A stretch of 64,000 bases of DNA from Cavia porcellus (GCF_034190915.1 NW_026947484.1:141830982-141894981), one strand, 5' to 3'. Shown: positions 33,691 to 46,248, counted from the first letter of the stretch. Program-made: numbers and translations. The notes: a model not told the origin generated them from the sequence alone.

Positions 33691-34099
33691 AAAAATATGG
33701 AAGCAAATGTTTACATAAAATTATAAAAGAGACACCAGCAGTGTATTAATGATACACTGCAATCCCATTATTATTATTTTGGTTTACCTGTTTAAAATTG
33801 CATGAATGTATATATTTTTGGAAACTTACTAACATTGATTACTATGACAGAATATCTACAAAGAAAGGTGATATGTCATTTTAGTTGATATTTAAAGGTA
33901 ACTAAGACTTCTGGGAAAATAATGGAGTGGTGAGCAGAAGAGAAAGAACTTCATCAAGTTTTGGTGTCCACACCCTGGAAATAGCAACATGAGGAAGAGA
34001 AGGAGGGAGGTGGGTCCCATGGACACAGGAAGGATCTGAACTGAGACTTGAGGCCCATAGAGAGACATAATTCAGAAATCCAGCAAAAATAAGAAAACC

Positions 34100-34320
34100 T
34101 GGGGCAGCGGCCCTGCCAGATAAGGAAGCAATGCAATCTCCACACCTGTGCACTGGTAGAGGCCCTACCGGTAGGCTGGGGAGAACGGGCAAAGAAGCCA
34201 TGTAGCTTCCCTGTGTACCCACAGAGGCCCTGCCAGCCAGGAAGGAGCACTGAGGAAGTCTTACAACCTCTCTGTGTGCTGGCAGAGGTCCTACTGGCCT
34301 GGAAAAGCAGCAAGGAAGCC
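34100..34320 (+). repeat. GC-rich ~52-66 bp monomers in the 5' UTR of L1 #2
   Basis: Four imperfect units are anchored by CAG(C/A)GGCCCTGCCAG-like motifs near 34103, 34155, 34221 and 34284. The unit sequence differs from that of the L1 #1 monomers. Confidence 0.65.
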
Positions 34321-35639
34321 ACCTCCACCTACTGTCCCCGCCTCCTGTAAGCAACTGGATGCAACTCAGGCTGAGATGATAATGACTAAAGGAATTTATG
34401 TTGTTTGACTGACTTTGCAGCTAGCAACCCCAGAGGCCTCTACAGAGAAATGTGGTAGTGAGGACTGCATTGGTTGGCGGTGAGTGCAGAGGACTCAGTC
34501 CTTCTCCAGGAGAGAGTGATTGACTCAGAGCCATCTTTGAGCAGGGCCAGAAAATTCTAGATAAGCGTGGAACCCTAAACTGCTGCCAGCTTGCCAGGCA
34601 GGAGCTTACACCACTGAGCAAAATCCCCAGGCTTCATCTAGCAGCTCCCAACTGGGCTCAGACCTGAGAAAATTGCTTGAATGCTAGCAAGCTCAATGAG
34701 TCTGATCTCAGGGCAGGCCTGCTGAGATTATCTACTACCCTGCCAAAAGCTACTACTGGCTTTCAGGGATAGACTGGTACAATTCCAGACTTTGTCTCCA
34801 CAGGTGGTCTACTAGCAAAACCAGAGAGAATCCTGGAAGTGGAGTGTTTTGTTGGGCGCTTTTTATGTTTATTTTAATTTTTTTCTTTTTCTTTTTTCTT
34901 TTTCTCTCTATCTCCTTCATTACTTTCAGTTGAGCATGAAAGCAGTTCCTAACCTCTTTGTGGGTGTGATTCTGTTCTGTTCTTCCTTTTATCTCTTCCA
35001 TCTCTCTTTTCCTTCAGCCTTCTGTACCAATTTCCCAAAGTTGGCATGATTCCCCTTTTGTCTTCCAACCTTACTTCTACTCTCTTTCTTTCTTCCACTT
35101 CTGTATTTTCTCCTTAATCCATTTTAAAGTTGAATCCCTGCAGGCAAAATTGACACATAAGCACTTATATATTGCATATAATTATCTGCTCTATTTTACA
35201 TTTTGTTATATAATTACAAATCTAGTTCCTACGGTTAAAAGTTGCAAATTCAGGGTTAGCTCAGCTTGTCATTTTATAGACTGTTTGATGCTATTGGTAC
35301 CACTATATAGCCAAAATAGATAATAATTTTTCTAAACAGCTGTTGGTCCTGGAATTCTATGATTGAGATTACTAAGGGTCACAGAAAATACTGTGGCATA
35401 GTGCCAGAGAACCAGTCCACATGAGCAACAATTTTCCATCTCCAACAAACTGAAGAGGTAAAACCCTCCAACAGATTCAAAAGCCAAAACCAGCTATACT
35501 TGGAAGATACCTCAAAGAAGAGGTCATTACCTAAATGTCCTAAAACTACCAACAAAACAAATCAACACAGGCAACTTAAAAGTATCACTCCAGGAGTTAA
35601 ACTGAAAAAAGAGAGAAAATAAAATGAGAAGACACTTAA

Positions 35640-36390
35640 CCAAAATGCCATGCCAGACATCTAGTTCACCAAAGGCAAATATAGGGGACAATAAGATAGG
35701 ACAATCTGAAAGTCCCCCACCAAGCCTCTCTGAAGTGGTAACAACAAAGCAATTGAATGAGGCTCTGGAAAAACTGAAATCATAAATAATCTCTCAGATA
35801 AGTACAGTGTGAGGAAGAGATCTCAGATATTGAAGACAGGCTTGCATGTAGTGACCAGGAAAACAAGGACTTCTTCTCGCAAGGGAACATAAGAAATCAC
35901 TCCAGAAGCTGCTAAATGAACAAAGAAGAATAACAAGGTTAATTGGAGTCAATGAACATGCAGGTGATACTACAAATGACATTAAAAAACTGTTTGAAGA
36001 TATGACAGAAAACTTTCCTGGTAGAGGAAAAAGAACTTGATGTACAGATAAATGAGGCATATAGAACTCCATTAGCAATGATCAAAAAAAAAATATTCAC
36101 AGCCAGGCATATCATAGTCAAGATTCCAGAAATTGAACACAAGAATAGAATCCAAAAAGCTGTTAGAGAAAAGAAACAAATCACCTATAAAGGAAAGCCC
36201 CTAAGAATTACTGCTGACTTCTCAGCACAATCTCTCAAGTCAAGGAGAGCTTGGAGTGGAGTACTCTGTGTTTTAAAGGAAAACAACTTTCAGCCCAGAT
36301 TGATGTGCCCCAAAAACTATCTTTCAAAATTGAGGGAGAAATAAGATACTTCCATGACAAAGAACATCTGAGGAAATGACCACCAAACTA
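35640..36390 (+). pseudogene. L1 #2 ORF1 remnant
   Basis: The C-terminal domain is clear in the open stretch 36078-36344 (ARHIIVKIPEIEHKNRIQKAV, LRITADFSAQSLKSRRAW). Upstream coiled-coil sequence is broken by stops (for example TAG soon after ATGCCAGACATC at 35650). Confidence 0.8.
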
Positions 36391-36539
36391 GCACTCCAAA
36401 ATGCTCTGAAGGACATTCTAGAAAGAGATAATAAGGACTACAGCTCCATAAACCCCAACAGAAAGAATCCATCAGGGAAGACAAACAATTACAAGGAAGG
36501 GGGAAAAAGAGGGGAAACAACCACAGGAAAATAACATGA

Positions 36540-39500
36540 CAACGATAAGTCAATACATATCAGTTATAACCATCAAAGTTAATGGTCTCAATTCACCAAT
36601 CAAAAGACACAGACTGGCAGAATGGATCAAGAAGCAAGATCCAACAATATACTACATAAAAGAAACACATCCAATTCAAAAATAAATTCATAGACTGAAA
36701 GTCAAAGGATGAAAAACAATACTCCATCTGACAGAATATCAGAAAAAAGCAAGGGTAGCTATTCTATTTGCAGACAAAGTAAATTTCAAGTCAAGACAGA
36801 TTGAGAGACAAAGATGGTGGTTACATCCTCATAAAGGTAATAATCCAAGGGGAAGAGATAACAATTATAAATATATGTGCTACAAATACCAGTGCACCCA
36901 ACTATATGAAACAATTACTAATAGACATGAAAATCAAGTAAGCCCTAATACACTTGTATTGGAAGACCTCAATATCACAAAAAAAAACAGATCAAGTTGA
37001 TGAAAAATCAATATTGAAATACTAGAACTGAACCATATTTGAAATATTTGAACAAATGGACTTAGTAGATGTCTATAGAGTATTGCACCCAAAACATCAG
37101 AATATACATTCTTTGCAGGTATACAGGGGGACATTCTCCATAATATATCATGTACTGGCACATAGACATGCTTAAGTAAATGCAAAGGAACTGAAATTAT
37201 CCCATGCATACTATCAGGCCACAGTGCAATGAAGTTGAAAATCCTTGGCAAAAGAAACCACAGATCCTTTATACCTACTTTGAAAACTTGTAGTCTAATA
37301 AGATGGAGAATACAAAACAACTGGACATATTCCTAGACACACATGAATTACCAAAGCTGAGTCAAGATGATATAAACATCCTAAATAAATCAATATCAAT
37401 CAATGAAATCAAAGATACAATTAAAAGCCTGTCAACAATGAAAAGCTCCAGCCCTAATGGATTCACTGCTGAGTTCAACAAGAAATTTAGAGAGGACCTA
37501 ACGTCACTACTTCTGGAACATTTTAATGAAATTGACATGGAAGCAGTACTTCTGAATTCATTCCTGGAAATAAGCATCACCCTGGTATCAAAACCAGAGA
37601 AGGACCTAACTAAGCAAAGAGAATTACAGGCCAGTTTCCTTAATGAACATTGATGCAAAAATCCTCAATAAGATACTGGCAAACATAGTGCAGCAAATCA
37701 AGAAGATTATACAACATGATCAAGTTGGATTCAACCCAGTAAGGGAAGGATGGTTCAGCATACATAAATCATAAATGTAATATATCATATTAAGAGAGCC
37801 AAGGACAAAAATCATCTGATCATCTCAATAGATGCAGAAAAGACATTTATAGTAAAGTGCAAAACACATTCATAATGGAAACCTTACAGAAAATTGGAGT
37901 AGATGGTCTTTATCTCAATCTGATAAAAGCCATCTTATAATAAATCAACACCAACATTAAATCAACACCAACTGAAAGCTTGCACTCTAAAATCAGGAAC
38001 AAGACCAGGATGTTCACTTTCTCCACTATTATCCAACATAGTCCTGGAAACTTTAGCTGGAGTAATTAGACAAAACAAAGAAAGAAAGGCAATAAAGATA
38101 GGAAAGGAAGATGTTAGATTATCATTATTTGCAGATGATGTGATACTCTACTTAGAAGACCCCAAAAACTCCACCAAAAGACTTATAGATTTATTAAACA
38201 ACTTCAGTAACATAACTGGATACAAAGTCAACACTCAAACATTAGTAGTCTTCCTGTACACCAATAACAAACTCACTGAGAGAGAAATCAGGGAAACAAT
38301 ACCTTCTACAGTAACATCCAAAAAATGAAATACCTAAGAATCAGTCTGATGAAGGAGGTAAAAAGACCTCTACATTGAAAACTACAGTACTCTGAAAAAG
38401 GAGATTAAAGAGGATATTAGAAAGTGAAGAAATAGCCTGTGCTCTTGGGTAGGAAGAACCAATATAGTGAAAGTGGCCATACTTCCAAAACCATTACACA
38501 GATTCAATGCAATCCAATCAAAATTCCAATAGTCCAACTCACAGAATTAGAGGAAACAATCCTAAAGGTCATCTGGAACTAGAAGAGACCTAGAATAGCA
38601 AAGGCAATCCTGGGCAAGCCAGACAAGAAAGGGGCATCATAATCCCTAACTTGAAATTACACTATAAAGCTACTGTAATTTAAAAAACAGTTGATGATGC
38701 CAAAACAAAAAACAAACAAACAAAAAACCATGAAGATCAGTGGAACAGACTAGAAGATGCAGAAACAACTCCAGAAACACTAAGTCATCTTATCTTTGAC
38801 AAAGGTACCAAACACATTCACTGGAAGAGAGATCCTCTTTAATCAACAGTGCTGGAAAAATTGGCTCTACACATGCTGAAGATTAGAACTGGACCCATAT
38901 GTTTCACCATGCACTAAGCTAAAATCAGAATGGTTCAAAGATCTTAATATGAAAGCAGAAACATTAAATCTTCTGGAAGATAGAGTAGGTAAAACTCTTG
39001 AAGACATTGGTATAGGCAAAATGAAACCCCAGTTGCACAGGAACTATCACAAAGAATCAACAACTGGCATCTCACCCTATTGCAAAGCTTTTGCACATCA
39101 AGAGAAACCACCAACAGAGTGAAGAGACAACCCACAACATGGGAGAAAATGTTTCCCAGCTGTTCTTCAGACAAAGGATTAGTATCAAGAACATATAAAG
39201 AACTAAAAAAAATTAATCCTCCTGGATTTAAAGACTCAATCCAAAAATGGGCATCTGAGATGAATGCACACTTATTAGATAAAGAAATACAAAGAGCAAG
39301 TAAATAAGTGAAAAAGTGTTCAACATCATGGGTCATTCAAGAGATGCAAATTAAAGCAGCAGAGATTCCACCTCACCCCAGAAAGAATGGCTACTATCAA
39401 GAAATCAAGTAATAACAAATGCTAGAGGGACTGTGCAGAGAAAGGAATCCTTCTCTACTGTTGGTGGGAATGCAGACTGGTGCAACCACTGCGGAAATTC

Positions 39501-39830
39501 CTCAAAAAATTAAGACTAGACGTCCCATTCAACCCAGCTTTTCTCCTTCTGTGTATCTTCCCAAAAGAATCAAAAACATCATACCACAATGATATATGAG
39601 CACTCATTTTATAGCAGCACAATTTGTAATAGCTAGATCTTGGAAACAACCTAAATGCCCATTGACTGAGGAATGGATAAAAATGATGTGGTATTTTACA
39701 TAATGGAATACCACTCAGCCATAAAGAAGAATAAACTGACTTTTATAGCTAAATGGATGCAGCTTGAGACCATACTCATTAGTGAAATAAATAAGATACA
39801 CATATATAAACGCTGTATTGTCTCCAGTGC
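36540..39830 (+). pseudogene. L1 #2 ORF2 remnant (endonuclease/reverse transcriptase)
   Basis: The endonuclease start is at about 36555 (TCAGTTATAACCATCAAAG). Reverse transcriptase pieces lie at 37303-37653 (KSSSPNGFTAEF) and 38110-38330 (the FADD-encoding TTTGCAGATGAT near 38128-38139 and ITGYKVNTQ). The C-terminal part runs to about 39830. Numerous frameshifts and stops. Confidence 0.88.
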
Positions 39831-39897
39831 GAGAAGCTGAAAGTAACAACATATGTATATGTGTATGTACACATATATAGATCATGGTATAATTGTC

Positions 39898-39902
<5 letters not shown>

Positions 39903-39945
<43 letters not shown>
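39903..39945. repeat. (TA)n microsatellite inside the L1 #2 3' UTR
   Basis: Pure alternating AT of about 42 bp. An AT array occupies a similar position in the related L1 copy at 46.24-46.28 kb, so it is probably part of that L1 lineage's 3' UTR. Confidence 0.95.
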
Positions 39946-39946
<1 letters not shown>

Positions 39947-40175
39947 GAAAGAGTGATGATACTACCAATTTCTGGAACTACATAGACTCACAGATATACG
40001 ACTGATTTCTGTGAGTTCGTTGAAGAGAAAGATTTATGCTGGTATTGTTCCATCAATGTTAAGCAGATGTCTCATACTCTGGGTGAATGATTTAGGGATG
40101 ACAATGTGCAATGTATGTACCATTGGTGCCCCTGATTGATTGATGTGCTTTGAAACTTTGTTTTGATTTTCTTTT

Positions 40176-40208
40176 CCTCCTCCTCCTCCTCCTCCTCCTC
40201 CTCCTCAT
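40176..40208. repeat. (TCC)n microsatellite
   Basis: About eleven CCT units at the 3' end of L1 #2, apparently grown where the L1 lineage has CTTCCTCC before its polyadenylation signal. Confidence 0.95.
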
Positions 40209-40227
40209 CCTCTTTCTTCTTCACTGG

Positions 40228-40278
40228 TTTCCATGAGGCCCTGCAGACCTGGGTTCTATCCCCAATACTGAAAAAAAG
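40228..40278 (+). mobile_element. ID-like SINE 3' end
   Basis: GAGGCCCTGCAGACCTGGGTTCTATCCCCAATACTG followed by A7 looks like the box B half of an older ID-type SINE. Confidence 0.5.
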
Positions 40279-40484
40279 TGATTTCATGAAAGTAGAGAGT
40301 AGAATTCTGATCACTAGCAGGTAGAAGGATAAGGAATGAGAGCAATGAAGGCCAGTTAGCAAAATCCAGTTGAAGAGCCAACACACATTTAAATAAGAGA
40401 AATAAAGTCTAGTCTTCTACAGTTACAATAGTAACTATAGTTTACTACTATTTAGAACTAGGAGAGAAGATCTAGTTTTCAACA

Positions 40485-40558
40485 GAAATTATTGCCTGCC
40501 TGTCAACTGCTAGGTCATGAGTTTAATTCCCAGTACAAAAAAATAAAGAAAGAAAACA
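40485..40558 (+). mobile_element. Partial ID SINE
   Basis: CTGCCTGTCAACTGCTAGGTCATGAGTTTAATTCCCAGTAC plus an A-rich tail. The 5' part is lost. Confidence 0.65.
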
Positions 40559-40682
40559 CATGTACACACATAGAAATTATTAAGAGGATGGAAGTGCTAA
40601 TTGGAATTGATCATACACTGTATACGTATATTAACCCTCCTGTACTCATAAATTATTCTATGTCAATTTAAAAATTAAAATT

Positions 40683-40802
40683 TACAGCCAAGCATGATGT
40701 GCCACTCCTGTAATCCCAGTACTTGGGAGCCTAAGGCAGGAGGATCATCATGAATGCGAGGTTAGCCTGGGCTACATGGTGAGACATTGCCTTAAAACAA
40801 AA
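40683..40802 (+). mobile_element. B1 SINE
   Basis: GCCAAGCATGATGTGCCACTCCTGTAATCCCAG...GTTAGCCTGGGCTACATGGTGAGACATTGCC with an A-rich tail. Confidence 0.9.
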
Positions 40803-40839
40803 AATTAAAATTTATAAACAACAGAAAACCCCAAACAGA

Positions 40840-41000
40840 TTAAGTATGAGGTGCATTTCTGTAATCGCAGCACTTTGGAGGCTGAGGCAAGAGAACTGCC
40901 AAAATTTGGAAGCCATCCTGAGCTTCATTGTGAGTTCAAGGCCATCCTGAAATATAAAGTGAGACACTGTCTCAACCTCTCCCTGCCTGTCCCCCACACA
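40840..41000 (+). mobile_element. B1 SINE with internal duplication
   Basis: AGTATGAGGTGCATTTCTGTAATCGCAGCACTTTGGAGGCTGAGG...GAGTTCAAGGCCATCCTGAAATATAAAGTGAGACACTGTCTC. Confidence 0.88.
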
Positions 41001-41059
41001 CAAATTTTAAAGTGACAGTTAGTTTAATCTCTCTAAAGAAACTTCTAAACGTTGATGTT

Positions 41060-41312
41060 TTTAAAAAATGCAAAGAATATGAACACCTAATTCATGAAAG
41101 AAATATCAATAACCAATAAACACTTGAAAAGATCCTCAACCCAATTAGACATGAAAATGCAAATAAAACAACAATGAGGTCTCATTTTTCATTTATCCAA
41201 CAAGCAAAAGTATAAAATACAGATAATTTCAATGTAGGCAAGGCTATGAGAACAAGGCTATGAAGCATTCTCAGTGAGAATCTAAATAGTAACTTTTTGG
41301 ATAGAACTACGA
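41060..41312 (+). mobile_element. Ancient L1M ORF2 fragment
   Basis: CCAATAAACACTTGAAAAGATCCTCAACC, GAAAATGCAAATAAAACAACAATGAGGT and AACTTTTTGGATAGAACTACG follow the order of the L1M ORF2 3' region. All frames are broken. Confidence 0.8.
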
Positions 41313-41765
41313 TGCTGTCTGAAAACACAGCCATTAGTGTCTCTACATGCCTTTTCTCCCACTCTTCTCTGATGTACATCTGACTTGATTTCCTGCCTTA
41401 CTTGCTAGTAGATGGATCCTGTGTCCTAACCTTCCTCCCTCCATCACGCTCCAGCCATCCAAAACTGGTACCTGGAACAGAACATGCATGGTCTTGGAGC
41501 CCCAGAAGGTTTTGTCTAGTTGATCCCTCTGAGCTTTCTGGAGTGTGAGGCCAAGGACCAGCAAAAGCAACATTTGCCTCAAGTTCCTGAGGCTGCTGAC
41601 AACAGCCCTTGGCAAAGGCTGCTGGGCTCTGACCATCCTGCTGCCACCTGTGGACATGTAACCTAGTGGTGGGGACAAACTTAAGCAGAAACAGCCATTA
41701 GAGAGAAGCCAAGGCTTGTGTGGAAGGCTGGATCCCATATTTTTTTCCGTGGTGGGAAAGAAAAA
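41313..41765. other. Non-repetitive DNA, no gene seen
   Basis: Open frames on the minus strand (41343-41738) have no recognisable domain. Confidence 0.4.
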
Positions 41766-41767
41766 TC

Positions 41768-41864
41768 ACTCACTGGGGATTTAGCTCAGCAGCATAAGTG
41801 CATGCCTTGCAAGCGTGCAGTCGTGAGTTTGATCCCCGGTACCGATAAAAAAAAAAAAATACCT
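41768..41864 (+). mobile_element. ID SINE, young subfamily
   Basis: CTGGGGATTTAGCTCAGCAGC...GAGTTTGATCCCCGGTACCGAT plus poly(A). Confidence 0.95.
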
Positions 41865-42099
41865 TTGAAAGGACTCACTGTTGTTGATACTAATGACAGG
41901 GTTAAAAAAATACATTTTTCATTAAAGCTAATATTATTGCCCTTTTCATCAAACAATCTGCCTCTTTGATGCACTGCAAAGAGCATGGTTCTCTGGACCT
42001 CAGCTAAAATTCCTTCAGGTTTTTTTTTTTCCTTCAGGCTGTTGCTATAACTTTATCAAATCCAAGTTTAAGATCCAGATATTATAACCTGTCAATTCT

Positions 42100-42205
42100 A
42101 GCAAACAATTTAATATTTATTTACAAAGTAGGAATAATAATACCTGTCTTAATGACCAAAAAACAGGTTAGATGTACAGGAAAGCACTTTAATAAAGACC
42201 CTAGA
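42100..42205 (+). mobile_element. MIR fragment
   Basis: TTATTTACAAAGTAGGAATAATAATACCTGTC...AGGAAAGCACTTTAATAAA matches the 3' half of MIR. Confidence 0.65.
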
Positions 42206-43305
42206 GAATAAAAATAAAAACCATTTCTGAATTAATGAATGGTTGGAATTGCAGTTTTTTGTCCCTCAGAGATGGATTTAGCCCCTACTCATCTAAGAGG
42301 GAATCTTCTTTTAGTGTCCCGGAGGCAGCTTCCAACTCTGCTTCCTCAACATTTTCATGGGGTTGAATTTAGTTTACTGGACAGTATACACCAAGTGGAG
42401 GCATGAAAGGGAAACAAGCTCCAGATCAGGAAAGGAAATGGTACCTTCAGCATCCGGTGAGTTTTTAGCAGAGCTGGAGTTCACCAAAGTTGAGTTTTTG
42501 CAGGTAATGAAAGATAGTAAAGCCAAGGGAATTAAGATGGACACAAGAGACTATAGCACTGGACCACAAAATGTGAACAGCATGCAGCAAAGCAAAAAGA
42601 GTAAGGGGCGGTAAAAATGTAAATGGATTGGAAAATTAGGTCAGAGACACCCACCAGGCAAGAATATTATCCTGGGTTAACTCAACTGTCTGTTTTCTCC
42701 AATTCTGTGTCTACACTGTCAATTGCTTGTGGAGAAAATAAAATCTAAACAGTGGCACCTTCGGCAATATATGTTCTTTGAATATCAACGGCCCCTCAGT
42801 AATTTGTCTGTTTTTCCAGTCAGTTCTCGCTGATACCATTTAAAAACTGCTCTGCTGTCTCAAAGGTCTCTCTCTCACTCTGTTTTGTAGAAGAACTACT
42901 CATCCTTCAAGTCTCAACACAAGCACTACTCTGGGAAGTTTTCCTAAATATTTCAGACAGACATAGGAATCTTCTAATGTATACTAATCATATAATTGAG
43001 CTGTAGTTTTTTGCTAATCTATCTTTATATTAGGCTACAAACTCTATGTTTTATTCATCCCAGTTTGGGCCCTAGCAGCACAGTATGGAAGCTTTAAGCT
43101 TATTTAATTTGTATTTTCACTTCCCAGGTGAATAAACAACTTATTGGCAAAGGAGTCAGAGATAACTGGCTTCTAGTCATTCAGTGAGAGTTAGAATTTG
43201 TGTTTCTTGTGTGTTGGTGTCACTTCCAGGTTGTACTCTAAACCTCTACTGCTAAGGCTCAGCTCTAGGGAGGTTCAAGGAATTCTCCTGGCCTCCCATG
43301 GGTAA
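42206..43305. other. Non-repetitive DNA, no gene seen
   Basis: Nothing recognised. The open frame 42357-42614 is not protein-like. Confidence 0.45.
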
Positions 43306-43307
43306 CT

Positions 43308-43930
43308 GATACAGGGGAATGAAACTCCCAACCTACTATATGTCCAGTACGAATTCATGTTCTCTAAAATTGAAGAATGAATTTTAGGAACAATGGAGGT
43401 TATGAGCAGAAGAAAGAAAGCATTTGTCTGAGAGAGAGACAGAAGGGGTCCCGAGAGGGTTGCCAAAGACTCTGGCTTTTCTAGGGACATTTATAGAGTA
43501 AAATCATGGAATGATACAGGTTCAAGGTGGAGAAAACTGGGAACTCACAAGGCAGATGGGCATAAGGTAGGACAGATCTATGGTTAATCAATAAGATTAA
43601 TTTCTCAGGTAAAATTGATTAAATTGGGAATAAAGGGAGTAAGTCAGATAGAAAGTGAGCATCCTTACAGAGCAGTGACTCTTCCTATGAGGGGTGGGAG
43701 GGTGACTCCTAACTCCATCAGGGTGACAGAAAACTAGGACATGGGTCCTAGGACATGCATCCTTAGGACATGGGTGCATTTGTTTGATCTTGTGTCTTCA
43801 GGCCTGGCCCACAGTAGGAAGTGTCTGTTTCCCCTACGTTTCAATTCAATTTCCCCTACCTGGGCTTCTGCATTGGCTCCTTTGAGGACTTAACCCTGTC
43901 TCACTGCCTATAATATTTCTAACTAACTCA
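43308..43930 (-). mobile_element. LTR-like interspersed repeat, copy 2
   Basis: A homologue of 13991-14604 in the same orientation. Both start TGATACAGGG and end AACTCAGCTGC on the plus strand. It holds a local triplication of the motif TAGGACATG(G/C) near 43735-43775. No TSD seen. Confidence 0.55.
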
Positions 43931-44690
43931 GCTGCTTATAACAACTCTTCATTCCCTTTTCAGGATGCATATACATCACCAGCTTGGTGTCACATAAAGG
44001 ACAGTGACTGAGCTTAATCTGTACTTTGTGGCATAAGAAAGAAGCAGAGGGGTTTATGTTGGTTTTGTGCAAAGACAAGTTCTGGGCCTATTCACCTGAA
44101 ACCAGCGTGAAATAGCTGAGGCTTAAAAGGGATCCTGGGACAGATGGTGACAGCGAAAAAATCATCTCAATTGGTGCTCACAACAAACAAAGTCAGTCAC
44201 TATTCACCAATGAGACCTACCAGTGCTGTGGCAGAAGCTAAGTTTGCAACTTGAGGCTCATTTTTCCTCTGTTCTAGTCTAGTGAGCCCCAAATTCTCCT
44301 AATCCAATCAAATGGAACAAGTAGGGTGAACAGTTAAACATAAATTCTAACTCTCACTGAATGACTAGAGAAAGGATATGTTTCAAGCTGTGGATAGGCA
44401 GTCTCCTTGGGAAATGTCTTTCCTATTATTCAATCTGTTACCAGGGAGACTTGCCTTTGAAGCACACATACAAAGGTGATCTCATTTTGTCTTTAATGTT
44501 AAATGCTTTACTACAGTGATAATCTCAGTTCTATTGAGACTAAGTCACAGAGAGGTAAAAAAAAAAAAAAACAAAAAAACCTGTGTAATGCCATTTATAT
44601 AGTGGTGCTAGAAAATGCAGACATACAGGTCTGGAATTTAGGCCTACTGATTTTCCAAATAAGGGTTCTCTCTGAGTTGTGGCAATTTCT
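43931..44690. other. Non-repetitive DNA, no gene seen
   Basis: No recognisable repeat or exon. Confidence 0.45.
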
Positions 44691-44691
44691 A

Positions 44692-44695
<4 letters not shown>

Positions 44696-44757
<62 letters not shown>
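44696..44757. repeat. (GA)n microsatellite
   Basis: About 27 pure AG units. Confidence 0.97.
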
Positions 44758-44761
<4 letters not shown>

Positions 44762-45011
44762 TGCTTAAAAGCCTTTAGTTGAAAGAACCTAATCAAACCA
44801 CCACCAATTTGGGGAGGGGAAATAAAGCAGAAGGCACAGCTGGTGGCTCTCATGAGTTCCATTTCCTAGAAAAGATCCACAACAATTACTTTGTGTTTCA
44901 ATTTCTTCAAGACAGCTAGGGTTATCTTTCCATTGTCCTGCATTTTATGCATGTTTTCCCTATTCCATTACCATTTTGGCATGTCCTATATATGGCTACT
45001 CCACCGCCACC

Positions 45012-45087
45012 TTTTTTGTTTGTTTGTTTTAATTGGTACCGAGGATCAAACTTGTGATTATGCCACTGAGCTAAATCCACAGCCCTC
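45012..45087 (-). mobile_element. ID SINE, internally deleted
   Basis: Antisense: TTAATTGGTACCGAGGATCAAACTTGTGATTATGCCACTGAGCTAAATCC. The anticodon-arm segment between GTGATTATG and CCACTGAG is missing compared with other copies. Confidence 0.85.
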
Positions 45088-45157
45088 CACCCCCAGCTTA
45101 AACTAAGCACCTAACAGACTGACCATTTCTATTTACCAGCCAATCTCTTCAAAAAAA

Positions 45158-45245
45158 AAATTTTTTTTTTGATACTGGGGATCGAATTTATGACTTTGCT
45201 TTTGCCAAGCAGGCACTTACACCGCTGAGCTAAACCCCCAGGCCA
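45158..45245 (-). mobile_element. ID SINE
   Basis: Antisense: poly(T), GATACTGGGGATCGAATTTATGAC...CAAGCAGGCACTTACACCGCTGAGCTAAACCCC. Confidence 0.92.
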
Positions 45246-45249
45246 GTCC

Positions 45250-45962
45250 TCAAAATTCTATGAAAAAATTATCTTCTACCTACAATTCTATATCCAATTA
45301 AGCAATCAATATGAGAACAGATATTGCCAACATGCAATGACTCAAGAAAAGCAAAATGACATTCCATATGAACTTCTCAAAGAGCTAAGGAACTATATCA
45401 ATGAAACAAAGGAGTGAGTCAGTAAAATAATATGGGATCCAGAAATATGAGCTCTTACAGAGGAAAGGGGATTCTAAAATTGAAGAGGGCAAGTTTTCAG
45501 AAGAGATCAATAGAAAGCTTTGGAAGTGAGATTGCTAGGGGGTATGGTACCAACAGATCATCTTTCAAAAGACTCATAATAGATCTGATAGAAAGATTAA
45601 ATATATGTATCAATAAAAAACTATTATCTTTAGGAAAATGACATTACTACAAAAAAAGAGCATGTACCTGCAAAAAGTATAGAATCTGAATTATGTAAAG
45701 ATTACTAATTTAACTAAACATTGTGAGTCAAAGAAGTACAAATGTAAGCAAACCATATTGCATAACAGAAACTGAACAGATATCTAAACGTGATCAGGAA
45801 GTGACAATATGACAATATATTAAATAATATAATAAGACATCTCAAAGAGTTGGCAGTGATTTTCTCTGGGGAATGAGTACAGGATATAAGGACACTGCCA
45901 TAAATAATTATGGACTTTTAAACAATTGTCTTACACCTTAAATTTAAGAAAAATAAACATAA
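45250..45962 (+). mobile_element. Ancient L1M 3' UTR fragment
   Basis: ACAATTCTATATCCAATTAAGC...GACTCAAGAAAAGC...GGATCCAGAAATA and, further on, GATTTTCTCTGGGGAATG resemble the 3' region of L1M elements. Highly diverged. Confidence 0.5.
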
Positions 45963-46237
45963 ATTACACACACAAGCACAAATTCTAGTAAGGAGCCTTT
46001 TAAACATTTTTTTCAAATCCATTTTATTTCAAGGAGGAAGAAAATGAAAAACCCTAACACTAAATTTCAAAACACATCAATCAGGGGGCAACAATGGTAC
46101 ATACATTGCACATTGTCATCCCCAAATCATTCACCCAGAGCATAAGACATCTGCTTACAACTGACCAAACAACACCAGCACAAATCTTTCTCTTCTATGA
46201 ACTCACAGAAATCAGTTGTATAACTGTCTTAACTATA

Positions 46238-46248
46238 TATATTTATAT

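Larger units (their letters stand above)
33897..40175 (+). mobile_element. Nearly full-length decayed L1 (L1 #2)
   Basis: A ~6.3 kb L1 starts near GACTTCTGGGAAAATAATGG. It has GC-rich monomers (34100-34320), a long T-rich 5' UTR, an ORF1 remnant (about 35640-36390), an ORF2 remnant (about 36540-39830) and a 3' UTR to about 40175 with an (AT)n array and GATTTAGGGATGACAATGTGC. It belongs to a different 3' UTR lineage from L1 #1 and shares that 3' UTR with the antisense copy at 46.0-47.9 kb. It is immobile because of stops and frameshifts, though short open stretches survive (37303-37653; 38140-38328). Confidence 0.9.
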
